Positions 61,299 through 64,000 of a stretch of DNA of 64,000 nucleotides are shown one piece after another (the first letter of the stretch is position 1; each line of letters begins with the position of its first letter). The notes beneath the pieces were generated by a model. The model saw nothing but the letters and a program-made list of their open reading frames with translations. It had not been told where the DNA came from and made no database searches. The DNA is from Pseudobutyrivibrio sp. 49. GTDB taxonomy: Bacteria > Bacillota > Clostridia > Lachnospirales > Lachnospiraceae. The position numbers and the translations under genes are program-made. Location: positions 62,001 through 126,000 of the forward strand of contig NZ_FNDP01000007.1 in NCBI RefSeq assembly GCF_900100545.1, written 5' to 3'.

Positions 61299-62695
61299 TG
61301 AAATTTATGGACGAAGATTTCCTTCTTCAGAATCCTACAGCCAAGGAACTTTTCGCAGCTGTTAAGGATGAGCCAATAATTGATTTTCACAACCATTTGA
61401 ATCCTCAGGAAATATATGAGGACAAATGCTTTGATAATATGACAGAAGTTTGGCTTGGTGGCGACCACTACAAGTGGCGTGCCATGAGAGCCAACGGTGT
61501 TTCAGAAGAGCTTATTACTGGAGATGGGGCTCCTTTTGATAAGTTTGTGGCATGGGCAGATACTGTGCAGAATTTGATTGGTAACCCTCTATACCACTGG
61601 ACTCATTTAGAACTTCAACGATACTTTAATATAACCACACCACTGAGCCCAGAAACAGCTAAGGATATTTGGGAGCAGTGCAATGCGAAGTTGCACACTC
61701 CGGAATTCTCAGTACGTAACCTCCTAAGAATGCAAAATGTATCTGTCCTTTGCACCACAGATGACCCCGCAGATGATTTAGAGTGGCACAGAAAGCTTAG
61801 AGAGGATGGATTTGAAATTAAGGTTCTTCCATCCTTCAGACCAGAGAAAGCAGTAGGCATCGAAAAGGAAGGCTTCGCTGATTATATTTTCAAACTTTCT
61901 ATGGTTACTGGCAGAAGAATCTATGATGTGAAGACTTTGCTTGAAATTCTTGGAGAGCGCCTTGAATTCTTTATTGAGAATGGATGCCGAGTTTCTGATC
62001 ACAGTCTGGAAAATACATTTTATGTTCCTGCTACCTATGAAGAGGTAAATGAAATCTTCATGGACAGAATCAATGGTAAGAAGGTTTCAGAAGAGGCAGC
62101 CGGCAAGTATCATGGATATATGTATACAGAGCTTGCTAAGCTTTATGCCAAACACGACATTGTTATGCAGCTTCATATCGGTGCCATCAGAAATAATTCG
62201 GAACGTTTCTTTAAGAAGCTTGGTCCAGACACAGGCTTTGATGCACTTAACGATTTTAATTATGCTCCACAGCTTGCAGCACTTTTGTCAGCTATGGATT
62301 TAAATGACGAATTGCCAAAGACAATTCTTTACTGCCTTAATCCTAAGGATACAGAAATGCTTGCAGCAATGGCAGGTACATTCTGTAGCAATGAAAAGGG
62401 GATTAAGGGTAAGGTACAGCTTGGTGCAGCATGGTGGTTCTGCGACCACAAGAATGGAATGGAAAAGCAGATTGAGGCAACCAGTGATGCAGGACTTATT
62501 TCTACATCAGTTGGAATGCTTACAGATTCGCGTAGTTTTCTTTCCTTCCCACGCCACGAGCTCTACCGCCGTATCCTTTGTAACAAAATTGGATCGTGGG
62601 TAGAGAATGGAGAGTATCCAAAGGATGATACGTATTTACGTAATATGGTAAAGCGTGTCTGTGGCCGTAATGCTGTAGAATATTTTAAGTTTTAG
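61295..62695 (+). CDS. uxaC: Glucuronate isomerase
   Basis: 466 residues. Amidohydrolase fold with metal motif IIDFHNHLNP, WLGGDHYKWRAMRANGV, TTDDPADDL, QLHIGAIRNNS, and a C-terminal DSRSFLSFPRHEL. It isomerises glucuronate to fructuronate (and galacturonate to tagaturonate). ATGATG overlaps the uxuB stop. Confidence 0.95.
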   Translation: MMKFMDEDFLLQNPTAKELFAAVKDEPIIDFHNHLNPQEIYEDKCFDNMTEVWLGGDHYKWRAMRANGVSEELITGDGAPFDKFVAWADTVQNLIGNPLYHWTHLELQRYFNITTPLSPETAKDIWEQCNAKLHTPEFSVRNLLRMQNVSVLCTTDDPADDLEWHRKLREDGFEIKVLPSFRPEKAVGIEKEGFADYIFKLSMVTGRRIYDVKTLLEILGERLEFFIENGCRVSDHSLENTFYVPATYEEVNEIFMDRINGKKVSEEAAGKYHGYMYTELAKLYAKHDIVMQLHIGAIRNNSERFFKKLGPDTGFDALNDFNYAPQLAALLSAMDLNDELPKTILYCLNPKDTEMLAAMAGTFCSNEKGIKGKVQLGAAWWFCDHKNGMEKQIEATSDAGLISTSVGMLTDSRSFLSFPRHELYRRILCNKIGSWVENGEYPKDDTYLRNMVKRVCGRNAVEYFKF

Positions 62696-62709
62696 ATGAG
62701 GTGTTATAA

Positions 62710-63807
62710 ATGGACTTGAAGATTAAAGACAAAAAGGATTGTAAGTATGATGCAGTTTCTCTTGGCGAAGTAATGTTACGCTTCGATCCAGGTGAGGGAA
62801 GAATTAGAACTGCAAGAGAGTTTAAGGTTTGGGAAGGCGGCGGAGAGTATAATGTTATCCGCGGACTTCGCAGATGCTTCGGCATGAACACAGCAGTTAT
62901 TACTGCTTTTGCAGATAATGAGGTTGGTCATCTTGTGGAGGATTTCATTCTCCAGGGTGGTGTGGATACTTCACTTATCAACTGGAAGAAGACAGATGGT
63001 ATTGGTCGTGAGTGCAGAAATGGACTTAACTTTGTAGAAAGAGGATTTGGTATCCGTGGAGCACTTAGTGTTTCTGATAGAGCAAACACAGCTATCTCTC
63101 AGGCCACTGATAAGGACTTCGATTTTGATTATATTTTTGGTGAGCTTGGTGTTAGATGGTTCCACACAGGTGGAATCTATGCAGCACTTTCAGAGCAGTC
63201 AGCAGAGACAGTAGTAAAGGCAATTAAGACTGCAAAGAAGTATGGCACAATTGTATCTTATGATCTTAACTATCGTGCTTCTATGTGGTCAGCTATCGGT
63301 GGTCAGAAGAAGGCACAGGAAGTAAATAAAGAAATTGCAAAGTACGTTGATGTAATGATTGGCAACGAGGAAGATTTTACAGCATGCCTTGGTTTTGAGA
63401 TTGAGGGCAATGATGCAAATCTCAAAGAGCTTAATGTGGATGGATATAAGAAGATGATAGATGAGGCTGCAAAGGTTTATCCAAACTTCAAGGTAGTAGC
63501 CACAACACTTCGTACTGTTAAAACAGCAACAGTAAATGACTGGTCTGCACTTTGCTGGGCAGATGGACAAATCTTCAAGGCAAAGGATTATAAGGGGCTT
63601 GAGATTCTTGACCGTGTTGGTGGTGGAGATTCATTTGCTTCAGGTCTTGTTTATGGTCTTATGACTACAGGAGATGCAGCAAAAGCTGTAGAATACGGCA
63701 CTGCTCACGGTGCACTTGCCATGACTACACCTGGCGATACTACAATGGCAACATGCGCTGAAGTAGAGGCAATTATGGGTGGAGCAGGCGCCAGAGTTAA
63801 GCGATAA
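62710..63807 (+). CDS. kdgK: PfkB-family 2-keto-3-deoxygluconate kinase
   Basis: 365 residues. PfkB signatures are SLGEVMLRFDPG, GGGEYNVIRGLRRCF and the catalytic DRVGGGDSFASGL. With uxuA and eda in the same operon it should phosphorylate KDG to KDPG. It is longer than typical KdgK (about 310). Last gene of the operon, before a terminator. Confidence 0.88.
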   Translation: MDLKIKDKKDCKYDAVSLGEVMLRFDPGEGRIRTAREFKVWEGGGEYNVIRGLRRCFGMNTAVITAFADNEVGHLVEDFILQGGVDTSLINWKKTDGIGRECRNGLNFVERGFGIRGALSVSDRANTAISQATDKDFDFDYIFGELGVRWFHTGGIYAALSEQSAETVVKAIKTAKKYGTIVSYDLNYRASMWSAIGGQKKAQEVNKEIAKYVDVMIGNEEDFTACLGFEIEGNDANLKELNVDGYKKMIDEAAKVYPNFKVVATTLRTVKTATVNDWSALCWADGQIFKAKDYKGLEILDRVGGGDSFASGLVYGLMTTGDAAKAVEYGTAHGALAMTTPGDTTMATCAEVEAIMGGAGARVKR

Positions 63808-63838
63808 AATAGACAACTAATATAATTATTCCATATAT

Positions 63839-63876
63839 AAAAAGTACTTGTGTCAAAATGACACAGGTACTTTTTC
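63839..63876 (+). terminator. Terminator of the glucuronate operon
   Basis: Stem AAAGTAC..TGTGTC / GACACA..GTACTTT with one internal mismatch, AAAAT loop, run of Ts. Confidence 0.88.
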
Positions 63877-63920
63877 AATTTATAGAAAAACAATTGTCTA
63901 AAATTAGTTTCCATTGAATA

Positions 63921-63978
63921 ACAGTATATCAAGCGTTTGACATACTGTCAGGCGCAACCGGTTTCCGAAAACGTTTTC
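63921..63978 (+). promoter_or_regulatory. Operator cluster at the right end: 28-bp dyad and cre-like site
   Basis: A dyad with outer arms ACAGTAT (63921-63927) and ATACTGT (63942-63948), inner part TCAAGCGTTTGA, 12 of 14 positions symmetric. Then AACCGGTT (63956-63963) and GAAAACGTTTTC (63967-63978), which matches the CcpA/LacI-type cre consensus in all but one base. They probably control a gene beyond the window edge. Confidence 0.6.
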
Positions 63979-64000
63979 ACAGAATTCACAAATTGTTCAC

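Noticed and set aside
1-64000. CRISPR array, prophage or insertion sequence
   Set aside because: No regularly spaced repeats, phage structural genes, integrases or transposases were seen on either strand.

Overview
The window looks like chromosome from a rumen or gut Lachnospiraceae bacterium, most likely Butyrivibrio or Pseudobutyrivibrio. This is an inference from low GC, strong AGGAGG-type ribosome sites, a six-gene Ech hydrogenase, a family 3 glycosidase with reversed domain order (known from Butyrivibrio), reverse rubrerythrin, BceRSAB and LytTR systems, and a complete glucuronate operon. No phage, insertion sequence or CRISPR array is visible. Two tRNA genes (Thr-GGT and Leu-CAA) lie near the left end.

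Layout. 1-9.0 kb: an M42 aminopeptidase cut by the window edge, RNase H, a polytopic membrane protein, tRNA-Thr, a lytic transglycosylase overlapping diaminopimelate decarboxylase, tRNA-Leu, then a hybrid histidine kinase divergent from a LytTR regulator. 9.0-11.7 kb: a coiled-coil surface protein flanked on both sides by a 27-bp element, followed by a non-coding stretch that ends in a terminator. 11.7-27.4 kb: a hydrogen-metabolism island with the [FeFe] maturases HydE, HydG and HydF, a group-B-like [FeFe] hydrogenase, a membrane [NiFe] Ech hydrogenase (EchABCDEF) and its maturases HypF, HypA (reversed), HypC, HypD and HypE. HypB and a large-subunit endopeptidase are absent, and the Ech large subunit stops exactly where the endopeptidase would normally cut.

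27.4-37.9 kb: a CheY-like protein, an RNA methyltransferase, an exported papain-like protease, a cell-wall amidase, RdgB, a phosphoesterase, a corrinoid-activation-type ASKHA protein, reverse rubrerythrin, and an OPT peptide transporter overlapping a lone PqqD-like gene. 37.9-42.4 kb: an ECF sigma factor, a membrane anti-sigma-like protein and a lipoprotein serpin in one operon. Next is a three-gene module (HTH protein, very short HipA-like kinase, two-helix membrane protein) whose promoter is covered by a perfect 24-bp palindrome and whose mRNA is predicted to be leaderless. 42.4-49.1 kb: a membrane-embedded MutS-like ATPase whose ribosome site lies inside a terminator hairpin, a membrane MerR-type regulator, and a BceRS-BceAB peptide-sensing and resistance system.

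49.1-64 kb: a DUF4867-like protein, a small lipoprotein, a GHKL/LytTR two-component pair divergent from a doubly membrane-anchored permuted GH3 enzyme and an esterase lipoprotein, then an AraC regulator divergent from eda-uxuA-uxuB-uxaC-kdgK, which takes glucuronate to pyruvate and glyceraldehyde-3-phosphate. The right end holds a long dyad and a cre-like site, probably the control region of the next gene.

The genes suit a fermenter that degrades plant glycans: glycosidase and esterase release sugars and uronic acids, the uronate operon channels them to pyruvate, and the hydrogenases dispose of reduced ferredoxin, with Ech coupling this to ion pumping. All functions are read from sequence motifs and neighbourhood; no database search was run.
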